Assembly: GCA_029561145.1 (NCBI GenBank)
Contig: JAKQJM010000006.1
Location: 1 to 52,660 of the forward strand
DNA from: Pseudomonadota bacterium
GTDB taxonomy: Bacteria > Pseudomonadota > Gammaproteobacteria > Xanthomonadales > Rhodanobacteraceae
Direction of reading: 5' to 3'
DNA: 52,660 nucleotides
The position numbers were made by a program, and so were the translations under genes. Below, piece after piece: positions 20,328-28,893 of the stretch. How positions within the stretch are numbered: position 1 is the first letter of the stretch; each line of letters opens with the position of its first letter. Below the pieces are notes generated by a model. It was given only the letters and a program-made list of their open reading frames with translations, had not been told where the DNA came from and searched no databases.

Positions 20328-20675
20328 ATGCGTCCAATTCTTGTGTCCTGTCTGCTGCTCCTGGCTGGCTGCGGCGATTCGAGCGCCGGGAAGGTCGCTG
20401 CCGATGCCTGCGTTACCGAGATCAACCAGCGACTGGCCGGAAAGACCTTCGAATTCGACAAGGGCAATCTCGTGACCAGCGCAAAGCTGGAGAGCGGCGC
20501 GAACGACATCTGGCACCTGTCCACGCAGATCGTGTTCGATCGTGGCCTGTCGACCGAATTCACCCAGAATCTCAACTGCAAGGTCCGCGTCGACAAAGGT
20601 TCCGCCAGTGTGCTGTCGATGGAATTCATCTGGGCGATGAAGGATCTCAAGCTCGATGGTTCCGCGGGTTCGTGA
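20328..20675 (+). CDS. Small hypothetical lipoprotein
   Basis: A 115-residue protein with a lipoprotein signal (MRPILVSCLLLLAGC; Cys15). The mature part has two more Cys and no recognised domain. GGGAG (20316-20320) lies 7 nt before the ATG at 20328, which also places the start directly at the signal peptide. It stands alone between the glutaredoxin fusion and fadE. Function unknown. Confidence 0.75.
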   Translation: MRPILVSCLLLLAGCGDSSAGKVAADACVTEINQRLAGKTFEFDKGNLVTSAKLESGANDIWHLSTQIVFDRGLSTEFTQNLNCKVRVDKGSASVLSMEFIWAMKDLKLDGSAGS

Positions 20676-20917
20676 CGGCGATCCCTCGTTCGGATTGAGA
20701 CGCGCGTTGCGGGTGGTTGGTCCGGAGTCCAGTGCCGGGATGGCCTCATTCCTGTAGACGAACTGAAGAAGAACCCGACCATGCGTGTCCATGATGGCGC
20801 GCGCGATCGCGCTCGACATCAGTACGATGCGCTGAAGCCCGATCCGCGGATCCACCGCAGCGCAGGGTCCATCGTCACTGGCGCATAATCGAACGACTGC
20901 AGCTCGGAGTTCGACCC

Positions 20918-23332
20918 ATGTGGATTGCATTCGTACTGGCCGTCGTCGTGTTTCTCGTGCTCGCGTTTCGCGGCCTCGGATTCCTCGGCTGGACCAGTGC
21001 CATGGCGGTCATCCTGATCGGCTGGCGGGTCAATGGAGTGGGCTCGACCGGCGCATTCATGGTCATCACCACAGCGGCGATCGGCATCGCCGTGCTGTTC
21101 GGGCTTGCGGCGCTGAGACGCAACCTGGTTTCGCGTTTCGTCATGCCGGTGTTCGCGAAAGTGCTGCCGCGGCTCGGCGACACCGAGCGCATCGCGCTGG
21201 AGGCGGGCACGGTCTGGTGGGATGGCGATCTGTTCTCGGGCATGCCGCATTGGCAAAAACTGCTCGATTTCAAGGCGCGCCCATTGAGCGATGAGGAGCA
21301 GGCCTTCCTGGATGGGCCGGTCGATGATTTCTGCCGCAGGATCAATGACTGGGACGTGTACCAGCGACGCGACCTGTCTCCCGAGACCTGGCAATTGATC
21401 AAGGACTACCGCCTGTTCGGCCTGATTATCCCGAAGGAATACGGTGGCCACGGATTTTCAGCGCTCGCCCAGTCACGCATCGTCACGCGCATCTCGAGTC
21501 GGTCGGTGACGGCGGCGGTGACCGTCATGGTGCCGAACTCGCTGGGCCCAGGCGAACTGCTCATGCACTACGGCACGCAGGCGCAGAAGGATCGATACCT
21601 CAAGCGTCTCGCTGACGGCATCGAGATCCCGTGTTTCGCACTGACCGGACCCGAAGCCGGCTCCGACGCGGCGGCAACCCAATCCGAAGGCATCGTCGAG
21701 AAGCGCACGATCGACGGCAAGGAAGTGCTCGGTCTGCGTTGTCACTGGCAAAAGCGCTACATCACGCTGGCTCCGGTCGCGACCTTGATCGGCCTCGCCT
21801 TCCGGCTCAAGGATCCGGATCACCTGATCGGTGACATCGAGGATCGCGGTATCACGTGTGCCTTGATTCCGCGTGATACGCCGGGCGTCGAGATCGGCAT
21901 GCGTCACGATCCGATGGGCGTGCCGTTCCACAACGGCCCGACGGTCGGACGCGATGTCTGGATTCCGTTCGATGCGGTGATCGGCGAGATGGATGGCGTT
22001 GGCAACGGCTGGCGCATGCTGATGGAATCGCTCGCCGCCGGTCGTTCGATCTCGTTGCCGGCCTTGAGCATCGGCGCCGCACAGATGGCAACGCGCATCT
22101 GTGGTGCCTATGCGACCGTGCGCGAGCAGTTCGATACGCCGATCGGTCGCTTCGAAGGCATCGAGGAACCGCTGGCGCGGATTGCAGGCATGACCTATCT
22201 GATGACCGCAACGCGCAACCTGACTTGCGGCGCCCTCGATGCCGGGGAAAAGCCCGCCGTGATCGGATCAATCGCCAAGGCCTACCTGACCGACTCGATG
22301 CGCCAGGTCGTCAGCGACGCGATGGATATCCGTGCCGGCAGCGCGATCCAGCGTGGTCCGCGCAATACGCTTGCGCGCGCTTGGGATGCAGTGCCGATCG
22401 GGATCACCGTGGAAGGGGCGAATATCCTGACGCGCTCGATGATCGTCTACGGCCAGGGTGCGATCCGCTGCCATCCGTTCGTGCAGAAGGAAATCGACGC
22501 GGTCGCCAGGAAGGACCTGAAGTCCTTCGATTCTGCCATCTTCGGCCATGTCAACCTGCTCGTCACACGCTCGGTCCGTGCGTTGCTGCTGGCCCTGTCG
22601 GGCTCGCGTCTGGCCGGCGTGCCGCAGACCGAGGACACCGCGCGCTACTACCAGCACCTGTCGCGATTCTCGGCTGCGTTCACGATACTTTCGGACACCG
22701 CGATGGGCACGCTCGGTGGTTCCCTCAAGCGCCGCGAAAAGATTTCGGGACGACTTGCCGACGGCCTTGCCTATCTTTATCTGGCCTCGGCCGCGCTCAA
22801 GCGCTATCACGACGAAGGCAAGACGACGGCCAATCATGCGCTGGTGCGCTGGTCGGTCGAGTTGTGCGTGTACCGCGTGCAGGAGGCGCTGCTTGGCGTA
22901 CTCGAGAATCTTCCGAATCGCTTCGCGGCATCGCTGCTCGGTCTGCTGATCTTTCCGCTCGGGGCTCGGTTCCGCCCGCCGAACGATCGCATCGGCGCAC
23001 GCGTTGCGCGCGATATCCTCGAGGATCGCGAAGCGCGTCGCACGTTGACCGAAGACGTTTTCGTTCCACCAGGCGACCAGCCGGGCCTCGGCATGCTCGA
23101 GGCCGCGCTCGACAAGGCGGTCGCGGCGTTGCCGATCGAGACCAAGTTGCGTGACGCGGTGCGTGCGGGAAACCTCGATCGCGCACCGGGACACCTGCTT
23201 GATGACCTCGGTCTCGCCGCCGGTGTCATCACGCAGCAGGAGTACGATCGACTCAACGAGGCGCGTGACGCGCGCGACGAGGTGATCCAGGTCGACGCTT
23301 TCGATCCCGATGTCTACAAGAGCCTGCACTGA
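20918..23332 (+). CDS. fadE: Acyl-CoA dehydrogenase FadE
   Basis: An 804-residue FAD enzyme (E. coli FadE 814) catalysing the first step of beta-oxidation. Two N-terminal membrane segments (about 2-22 and 42-62) anchor it to the inner membrane. The acyl-CoA dehydrogenase core follows, with LTGPEAGSDA (flavin-binding loop) and the C-terminal helical DUF1974 extension typical of FadE. GGAG (20906-20909) lies 8 nt before the ATG, supporting this start. It overlaps the next gene by one base (TGATG), suggesting translational coupling. No FadR-type operator was recognised upstream. Confidence 0.96.
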   Translation: MWIAFVLAVVVFLVLAFRGLGFLGWTSAMAVILIGWRVNGVGSTGAFMVITTAAIGIAVLFGLAALRRNLVSRFVMPVFAKVLPRLGDTERIALEAGTVWWDGDLFSGMPHWQKLLDFKARPLSDEEQAFLDGPVDDFCRRINDWDVYQRRDLSPETWQLIKDYRLFGLIIPKEYGGHGFSALAQSRIVTRISSRSVTAAVTVMVPNSLGPGELLMHYGTQAQKDRYLKRLADGIEIPCFALTGPEAGSDAAATQSEGIVEKRTIDGKEVLGLRCHWQKRYITLAPVATLIGLAFRLKDPDHLIGDIEDRGITCALIPRDTPGVEIGMRHDPMGVPFHNGPTVGRDVWIPFDAVIGEMDGVGNGWRMLMESLAAGRSISLPALSIGAAQMATRICGAYATVREQFDTPIGRFEGIEEPLARIAGMTYLMTATRNLTCGALDAGEKPAVIGSIAKAYLTDSMRQVVSDAMDIRAGSAIQRGPRNTLARAWDAVPIGITVEGANILTRSMIVYGQGAIRCHPFVQKEIDAVARKDLKSFDSAIFGHVNLLVTRSVRALLLALSGSRLAGVPQTEDTARYYQHLSRFSAAFTILSDTAMGTLGGSLKRREKISGRLADGLAYLYLASAALKRYHDEGKTTANHALVRWSVELCVYRVQEALLGVLENLPNRFAASLLGLLIFPLGARFRPPNDRIGARVARDILEDREARRTLTEDVFVPPGDQPGLGMLEAALDKAVAALPIETKLRDAVRAGNLDRAPGHLLDDLGLAAGVITQQEYDRLNEARDARDEVIQVDAFDPDVYKSLH

Positions 23333-23964
23333 TGTCGGACAGGGCGATCTGGTACTTCGATTTCATCTCGCCGTTTGCCTATCTGCAACTGGCGCGCGTC
23401 CGCGAACTCGCCGGGCACCACGCGATCACGCCTCGCCCTGTCGTGTTCGCGGCCTTGCTCCGCCATCACGGTCAGCTCGGCCCGGCCGAGATCCCGGGTA
23501 AACGCGAATTCACCTACCGCATGGTGCAATGGAGTGCGCAAGCTAGTGGCATCGCGTTGCGCTTTCCGCCCGCACATCCGTTCAACCCGCTAGCGGCCCT
23601 GCGGCTCTCGATCGCGTGTGGTTCGAGCTGGGAGGCGATTACGCGGATCTTCGCGCATGTCTGGACGCAGGGTTTGCCCGGCGACACCGCGGAAGGCCTG
23701 AGCAGCGTCGCGAACGCACTCGGCATCGCCGATGTCGAATCGGCGATCGGCGCGACAGCGGTCAAGGAGCAACTGCGCGCGAACACCGAAGAGGCGATCA
23801 CGTCCGGAGTGTTCGGGGTGCCGACCCTCCGTTCCGGCGACCAGCTTTTCTGGGGCAATGATGCGACGCCGATGTTCGAGAAGCTGCTCGCGGAACCCGA
23901 TTTCTTCAGTCGCGGCGAATATGCGCGCATTGCCCGCTTGCCGAGCGCGGTGGGTCCACGCTGA
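23332..23964 (+). CDS. DsbA-fold isomerase (2-hydroxychromene-2-carboxylate isomerase family)
   Basis: A 210-residue thioredoxin-fold protein of the HCCA isomerase/glutathione S-transferase kappa group. FDFISPFAYL (9-18) holds the family's catalytic Ser in place of the DsbA cysteines, and GVFGVPTL near the C terminus holds the cis-proline. It has no signal peptide, so it acts in the cytosol, probably with glutathione. It overlaps fadE by one base and is almost surely cotranscribed. The true substrate may differ from hydroxychromene carboxylate, since no aromatic degradation genes are near. Confidence 0.85.
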   Translation: MSDRAIWYFDFISPFAYLQLARVRELAGHHAITPRPVVFAALLRHHGQLGPAEIPGKREFTYRMVQWSAQASGIALRFPPAHPFNPLAALRLSIACGSSWEAITRIFAHVWTQGLPGDTAEGLSSVANALGIADVESAIGATAVKEQLRANTEEAITSGVFGVPTLRSGDQLFWGNDATPMFEKLLAEPDFFSRGEYARIARLPSAVGPR

Positions 23965-24137
23965 TCCTTCAAGGCAACGTTGGATCGGGTCATCCTGGCC
24001 CTGACATATCTGCGCGCTGAACCGAATTCAGGCGGCACAGTGTTCATTCATATGACTGACGCTCCAATGCGCGGCGTGGCATCCAGGCTGCTGCCAATGA
24101 GCCTGGGCGAGCCGCTTACGCATGGGAGAACAAGACG

Positions 24138-24671
24138 ATGAAATCTGTATTGCTCGTTTCCACACTCGCCGCGATCCTGGGTCTGAGCGCCTGCAATCAG
24201 CAGGATTCCGCCGTCGAGGCGCAACGCAAGGTCGATGAAGCCCGGCAGCAGGCCCAGCAGGATCTCGCCAAGGCGCAGCAGGACGCGTCACGACAATCTG
24301 CGGAAGCGCAGCAGAAGCTCGATGCGGCGAGGGAAGCTGCACGAGCCGATGTTGCGCAGGCCGATGCGAAGGCCAGCGAGAAGATCAATGCCGCCACTGA
24401 TGAGGCGATGAGTACGGCCGACGAGGCAAGGGGTGACGTGGCTGAAGTCCAGGCCGACACGATCAACACCCAGGCCAAGGCGGATTATGACGTCGCCATC
24501 GCCAAGGCCGACGCAGACCTGAAGATCGCGCGCGAGAAGTGCGACGCGATGTCGTCGGGTCAGGCCGGTGCCTGCAAGGATCAGGCAGATGCGTTGCACG
24601 AGATCGCCAAGGCCAATGCCAAGCGCGCGCTGGACGATGCACAGGCGGTGGCCAAGGACGCCAAACGCTGA
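24138..24671 (+). CDS. Alanine-rich coiled-coil lipoprotein
   Basis: A 177-residue protein with a lipoprotein signal ending in LSAC (Cys19). The rest is almost pure charged, Ala-rich helix (repeats of the type EARQQAQQDLAKAQQDA), with strong coiled-coil character and two Cys near residues 135-147. Similar helical lipoproteins sit in the envelope and link outer membrane and cell wall, like Lpp, but relation to a known family is not established. GGGAGA lies about 10 nt before the ATG. A strong terminator follows, so it is probably a single-gene unit. Confidence 0.82.
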   Translation: MKSVLLVSTLAAILGLSACNQQDSAVEAQRKVDEARQQAQQDLAKAQQDASRQSAEAQQKLDAAREAARADVAQADAKASEKINAATDEAMSTADEARGDVAEVQADTINTQAKADYDVAIAKADADLKIAREKCDAMSSGQAGACKDQADALHEIAKANAKRALDDAQAVAKDAKR

Positions 24672-24691
24672 TCGGCCGGTTCCGCTGACGC

Positions 24692-24718
24692 GAACGGGGG
24701 CGATTGTCGCCCCCGTTC
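24692..24718 (+). terminator. Hairpin terminator after the coiled-coil lipoprotein gene
   Basis: A perfect 12-bp stem (24692-24703 with 24707-24718) around a TTG loop: gaacgggggcga/tcgcccccgttc. It is 20 bp past the stop codon. The T tract is weak (ttcc), but the stem is very stable. Confidence 0.75.
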
Positions 24719-24751
24719 CATTGCCGGATCGAGAACGCCTATGCTCGACAC

Positions 24752-25420
24752 ATGCGAACTCCCGGATCCGCCTCGATGGTCGTATTGGTGATTTTCGCGT
24801 TCTGCGGAGATGCGGCCGGGACGACCATCCATCGATGCGTGGGCGACGATGGAATCGTCAGGTTCCAGGATCAACCCTGCCAGCGCGGTGAAGACAGTCG
24901 ACGAATCGAGCTGGCGGATGCGCCGCCGCCGATGTCGCTGCCTGATCGCCACGAGACGAAGCCAGGTCCTTCGGTCGAAGCCGCTTCGCCACTGATCGTT
25001 CCAGCCCCTGCCACGGAGACAGATCCTGACCTGCACGCCACGCTGTGCACGCGCGAGGATGGCAGCCGCTATCTGAGCGAGACCGGCAGTGGCGAGCAGC
25101 GTGCGGTTCCGCTTGGCGTCCTCGGCATTCCGGATGATTCGCTCGCCGGCGCCTATGGCGGCCGCAATGGCATCGGTGTTTCGGCGCCTGGCTTGCGCGC
25201 GGTCCCCATTGATCGTACGCGTGGCAGCCGGATCGATGCATTGTATACATGGGTCGAGGATCCCTGCGTGCGCATCGATGCGCTGCAACTGTGCGAGTTC
25301 CTCGATGCACGTATTGCCGACGCCGAACGTCGCCTGCGTTTCGCCTTCAGCGACACTCGTGCCAAGGTCGGCAGCGAACTGCAGTCCCTGCGCTTGCGCG
25401 CCACGGAATGCCGACGATAG
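24752..25420 (+). CDS. Exported DUF4124-like protein
   Basis: A 222-residue protein with a probable signal peptide (hydrophobic MVVLVIFAF, then GDAAG). Next comes a DUF4124-like module (IHRCVGDDGIVRFQDQPC), common in periplasmic proteins of beta- and gammaproteobacteria. A proline-rich linker (about 55-85) and a C-terminal half with several Cys follow. The ATG at 24752 gives the signal peptide; no clear ribosome binding site is seen. It converges with ogt, with only 15 bp between the stops. Function unknown. Confidence 0.75.
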   Translation: MRTPGSASMVVLVIFAFCGDAAGTTIHRCVGDDGIVRFQDQPCQRGEDSRRIELADAPPPMSLPDRHETKPGPSVEAASPLIVPAPATETDPDLHATLCTREDGSRYLSETGSGEQRAVPLGVLGIPDDSLAGAYGGRNGIGVSAPGLRAVPIDRTRGSRIDALYTWVEDPCVRIDALQLCEFLDARIADAERRLRFAFSDTRAKVGSELQSLRLRATECRR

Positions 25421-25435
25421 GCGACAAGCGCGGGA

Positions 25436-25936
25436 CTACGATGTCAGTGCGAAGCGCTCGGTCGGCGCATGCCGACGCTCCAGATCGAGCAGGCTCTGCT
25501 TTGCCTTCAGGCCGCCGCCGTAGCCGGTCAGCGAGCCGTTCGCGCCGATCACGCGATGACACGGCACGATGATCGAGAGCGGATTTGCGCCATTGGCGAG
25601 GCCGACTGCGCGACTCGCCTTCGGATTGCCGATGCGCCGCGCGAGCTCGGCATAGCTGATCGTCGTCGCGTAGGGGATCGTGCGCAGCGCCTTCCATACG
25701 CGCTGCTGGAACTCGCTGCCTTGCGCCGAGGTGGCCAGATCGAACTCGATCAGTTCTCCGGAGAAATACGCCGCAAACTGGCGTTTTGCTTCGGCGAACG
25801 CATTCGCGTCGCGCGACCAGTCGGCGGGAATCGTGATCGGATGCCGGGATTCCGGCAGGCCGATGAAGCGAAGCACGTCGCCTTCTCCCGCGAGCAGGAT
25901 GGAGCCCAGTGGCGATTCGATCATGTCGTAGATCAT
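25436..25936 (-). CDS. ogt: Methylated-DNA--[protein]-cysteine methyltransferase
   Basis: A suicide repair protein of 166 residues that takes methyl or alkyl groups from O6-alkylguanine onto its own cysteine. The active site is PCHRV in the VPCHRVIGANGSLTGYGGG context, and the DNA-binding helix includes TISYAELARRIGNPKASRAVG. The N-terminal ribonuclease-like domain (IESPLGSILLAG) is present. A start at 25936 is preferred because GGGA lies 6 nt upstream; an in-frame ATG at 25942 would sit directly on that site. It follows the Ada-AlkA gene by about 84 bp on the same strand, forming an alkylation-repair pair. Confidence 0.95.
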   Translation of the reverse strand: MIYDMIESPLGSILLAGEGDVLRFIGLPESRHPITIPADWSRDANAFAEAKRQFAAYFSGELIEFDLATSAQGSEFQQRVWKALRTIPYATTISYAELARRIGNPKASRAVGLANGANPLSIIVPCHRVIGANGSLTGYGGGLKAKQSLLDLERRHAPTERFALTS

Positions 25937-26025
25937 GTTCATTCCCGTTTGCGTGTTGCGTTCGATGCGCTGCCTTGTCCTGCGCGCCAGCGCTTTATAT
26001 CCGTGTCTTCACAGGCTGCTTGCGA

Positions 26026-27489
26026 TCATCCGGCGCTGCGCCAAAGCAGCATGACGGCATAAGCGCGCCATGGGCGCCATGCTTCGGCGCAGAGTTGCAT
26101 CGCTCGCTCGCCGAGCGGCGAGCCCTCCCCGATGATCTTGCGCAAGACCAGGTCGCCCGCCGGAAAGGCATCCGGGTGCGTGTACGCGCGCATCGCAATG
26201 TAGTGCGCCGTCCATGCGCCAATGCCCGGGAGCAGGCACAGCCGCGTCACGGTATCCGCGAGCGTCTGCTGGCTGGAAAAATCAATGCGACCGTCCACAC
26301 AAGCCTGGGCCAGGCCGCGGATCGTGGCTGCGCGTGCACGGGTCAGCCCGATCGACTCGAGCGGTGCTTCGGCCAGTGCCGCAGGCGGGGGGAACAGGGA
26401 GCCGAGGCCGGCTGGCGCGCTCGCTTCATATGCCGTGCCGTAGCGTTCGACGATGCGTGCGGCCAGCGTGCGCGCCGCCACCACCGAGATCTGCTGGCCC
26501 AGCACGGCGCGGACGCCGAGTTCAAATCCGTCCCAGGCGCCGGGCAGACGTTGTCCTGGCCAGCGTTTCGTCAGCGGTCGCAAGCGTCGATCGCGCTTGA
26601 GCGCCTGCATGATCGCGACAGGATCTGCATCGACATCGAACATGCGGCGCACGCGACCTACCAGTTGGCCGAGATGCGCTGTTCGCACGCCCTGTACGCC
26701 AAGACGCAGCGCGGAATCACCGGCGATCTGCGAAACACTGAACCAGCCGGGTTCGCCATCGATCAAGATGCTGCGCCGATAGCCGCGCTCGTCGATGATC
26801 TCGACGCCGGGAATCGCGCGGCGCGCATAGAACGCGAGCAGGCCGTCGAAATCATACGGTTCGCGATAAGGCAGGCGGAGCTCGATCGCGCTGTCCGGTC
26901 CGGCCTGGCCACGACCGCGCCGGAAGTCGCGGGGAGGCTTCGCATACGCATCGACGAAGGCGGAATTGAATCGTCGCAGGCTGGCATAACCTGCCGCTGC
27001 GGCGATTGCGGTGACTGGCAGTGCCGTCTCGGTCAGCAGTTGCTTGGCAAACAGCAGGCGTCGGGTTGCCGCGACATCGAGCGGACTGGCGCCGAGTTCA
27101 TGCTCGAACAATCGGCGCAGATGCCGTTCTCCAACTCCGACGCGCGCCGACAGTTCGCCGACCGATGCGCCATCGAGTGCGCCCTGCTCGATCAGGCGCA
27201 GCGCGCCGGCGACGAGTTCGCTGCTGGCGCGATGCAGCGGCGAACCCGGCGCGGCTTCCGGCCGGCATCGCAGGCAAGGCCGGAAGCCGGCCGCTGCGGC
27301 CGCCGCCGCACTCGGGTAGTAGGTGATGTTGGATGATTTCGGCGTTGGTGCGGGACAAACTGGTCGGCAATAGATGCGGGTGGTCTTCACTGCCGTGAAG
27401 AACAATCCGTCAAAGCGGATGTCGCGGGTCAATCGCGCCTGTTCGCAGACCGACGGGTCGAGCAGCATTCGGGAGGAAGCGCTTTGCAT
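26026..27489 (-). CDS. Ada-type regulator fused to AlkA 3-methyladenine DNA glycosylase
   Basis: A 487-residue fusion. Residues 1-80 form the Ada metal-binding, methylphosphotriester-repair domain with the four zinc Cys (Cys41, Cys45, Cys72, Cys75; Cys41 is the expected acceptor). Residues about 88-190 are an AraC-type double HTH (VGERHLRRLFEHELGASPLDVA). Residues about 195-290 are the AlkA N-terminal domain and about 300-480 the HhH-GPD glycosylase (LPGIGAWTAHYIAMRAY, catalytic Asp in FPAGD). It can sense DNA methylation, activate transcription and excise alkylated bases. The O6-methylguanine transferase half of classic Ada is absent and is supplied by the ogt gene next door. Confidence 0.93.
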   Translation of the reverse strand: MQSASSRMLLDPSVCEQARLTRDIRFDGLFFTAVKTTRIYCRPVCPAPTPKSSNITYYPSAAAAAAAGFRPCLRCRPEAAPGSPLHRASSELVAGALRLIEQGALDGASVGELSARVGVGERHLRRLFEHELGASPLDVAATRRLLFAKQLLTETALPVTAIAAAAGYASLRRFNSAFVDAYAKPPRDFRRGRGQAGPDSAIELRLPYREPYDFDGLLAFYARRAIPGVEIIDERGYRRSILIDGEPGWFSVSQIAGDSALRLGVQGVRTAHLGQLVGRVRRMFDVDADPVAIMQALKRDRRLRPLTKRWPGQRLPGAWDGFELGVRAVLGQQISVVAARTLAARIVERYGTAYEASAPAGLGSLFPPPAALAEAPLESIGLTRARAATIRGLAQACVDGRIDFSSQQTLADTVTRLCLLPGIGAWTAHYIAMRAYTHPDAFPAGDLVLRKIIGEGSPLGERAMQLCAEAWRPWRAYAVMLLWRSAG

Positions 27490-27554
27490 GGATGCAATCT
27501 AGCAGGCTTGCCGGCAGCGGACTCGCCATTTCCGGACATCAATGCGCGAGCCGT

Positions 27555-28331
27555 TCAGAACCCGTAGCGCAGGAATCCGCCGTCGACCGCAATGCACTCG
27601 CCCGAGATGTAGGATGCCGCCGGCAGGCACAGGAACGCGATCGCCGCAGCGACTTCCTCGGGTTCGCCGATGCGGTTCATCGGCGTGCGCTCAAGCACTT
27701 CCTCGAGATAGTCCGGATCGGCCAGCGCCGGTTCGGAACGTTGCGTGCGGATGTACCACGGCGCCACGGCGTTGACCCGAATGCCATCCTCGGCCCATTC
27801 GGTGGCGAGGTTGCGCGTCAGCTGGTGCAGGGCGGCCTTGCTCATGGCGTATGGCGTTCCGGTGCGCACCGCAACCATTCCCGATACCGAGCCGACGTTG
27901 ACGATGCCGGCATTCGCATGCTGGACGAGCTGCGGGTGGGCGAGGCGGCACATCTCGAATGCCGAGATCAGGTTGGTCTCGATGATGCGGCGGTACTCGC
28001 CCTCGCTGTAGTCGAGCGTCGGCTTGCGCGTATTCGTGCCGACATTGTTGATCAGCAGGGACAGATCGAGCCCGAGGTCGGCCATGAAATCGAACACCTC
28101 GAGGCGTTGCTCGTGCTCGCTGACATCGGCAGCGAACGTACGCATGGCGCTGCGCGGGAATTCCTCGGCCAGCTCATCGCGCACCTGTTCGAGGTGTGCC
28201 TCGTCGCGCGCCACAAGCAGCACATCCGCACCGAGGCCGGCCAGTTCGCGAACGGTAGCCAGGCCGATGCCACGACTTGCGCCGGTCACCAGGGCCAGTT
28301 GTCCATCGAGTCGCCAGCGCGAAGCGTTCAT
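27555..28331 (-). CDS. SDR-family NAD(P)-dependent oxidoreductase
   Basis: A 258-residue classical short-chain dehydrogenase resembling tropinone reductase-like proteins. The cofactor motif is TGASRGIG (16-23), followed by NNVG (95-98), and the catalytic residues are Ser148, Tyr161 and Lys165 (YAMSK). The C-terminal GECIAVDGG is typical. Arg42 after the second strand suggests NADP preference. It is 65 bp upstream of the Ada-AlkA gene on the same strand, so read-through into the repair genes is possible. Substrate unknown. Confidence 0.9.
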   Translation of the reverse strand: MNASRWRLDGQLALVTGASRGIGLATVRELAGLGADVLLVARDEAHLEQVRDELAEEFPRSAMRTFAADVSEHEQRLEVFDFMADLGLDLSLLINNVGTNTRKPTLDYSEGEYRRIIETNLISAFEMCRLAHPQLVQHANAGIVNVGSVSGMVAVRTGTPYAMSKAALHQLTRNLATEWAEDGIRVNAVAPWYIRTQRSEPALADPDYLEEVLERTPMNRIGEPEEVAAAIAFLCLPAASYISGECIAVDGGFLRYGF

Positions 28332-28417
28332 CGTCGGATCGGTTCCGCTTGTCCGGGACGGGTCGGCGCGGCAGACTCCGGTTCTGCACTCCGCCTGCCC
28401 GCGTAATCGAGGTCGCC

Positions 28418-28675
28418 ATGGTACGACAAACCCTGCAACTCACCGCTGGTCTGCTGGCAGCCAGCCTGCTGTTGGCGTGTTCGTCGCACGGTTCCGACGC
28501 AGACGAGGTTCAGACGGATGCGTCGGGCGACCAGCCCGCGGCTGCAGAAGTGCGCCAGCCCACCGTTCTCGACGATCAGCTCAAGGCGCTCGACAAGGCC
28601 AGGGCAGTCGAGGAAACCCTGAAGAAGGCACAGGCCGATCGCGACAAGCAGATCGACGAACAGAGCGGCGGCTGA
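28418..28675 (+). CDS. Small hypothetical lipoprotein
   Basis: An 85-residue protein. The lipoprotein signal ends in LLLAC (Cys21), followed by a short acidic, Ala- and Asp-rich region and a helical C-terminal tail (KALDKARAVEETLKKAQ) that could form a short coiled coil. GAGG lies 5 nt before the ATG at 28418. It is divergent from the SDR gene. No family recognised. Confidence 0.75.
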   Translation: MVRQTLQLTAGLLAASLLLACSSHGSDADEVQTDASGDQPAAAEVRQPTVLDDQLKALDKARAVEETLKKAQADRDKQIDEQSGG

Positions 28676-28693
28676 TTGCGGCCGTCATCGCCC

Positions 28694-28893
28694 GGTTCCG
28701 CTCCAGCGGGTTTCTGTTAAAGGTGAACAAAGGACAGGCGATGACACCGAAGCGGTTGCGACAGCCATCGGCGAGCAGGCTCGGTGCGCACGATCTCCTT
28801 GTCGAACGATTGTCAGCGACACCGTCGGGTTCCACTCCAGCGGGTTTCAGTTCAACGCGCAGGAACAATGGGCGATGACACCGAAGCGGTTGC
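28694..28893. repeat. Pair of 66-bp imperfect direct repeats overlapping the 3' end of sppA
   Basis: Copy A is 28694-28759 and copy B 28828-28893, offset 134 bp. The outer parts are nearly identical (ggttccNctccagcgggttt on the left; gcgatgacaccgaagcggtt on the right), while the middle differs. Copy B spans the sppA stop codon and its last codons (NRFGVIA on the minus strand), so copy A looks like a duplicated sppA tail with its downstream flank. Confidence 0.7.

Noticed and set aside
28581-28868. A 95-codon minus-strand frame containing NRFGVIA, similar to the SppA tail.
   Set aside because: The similarity comes from the 66-bp direct repeat; the frame has no ribosome binding site and overlaps the small lipoprotein gene.
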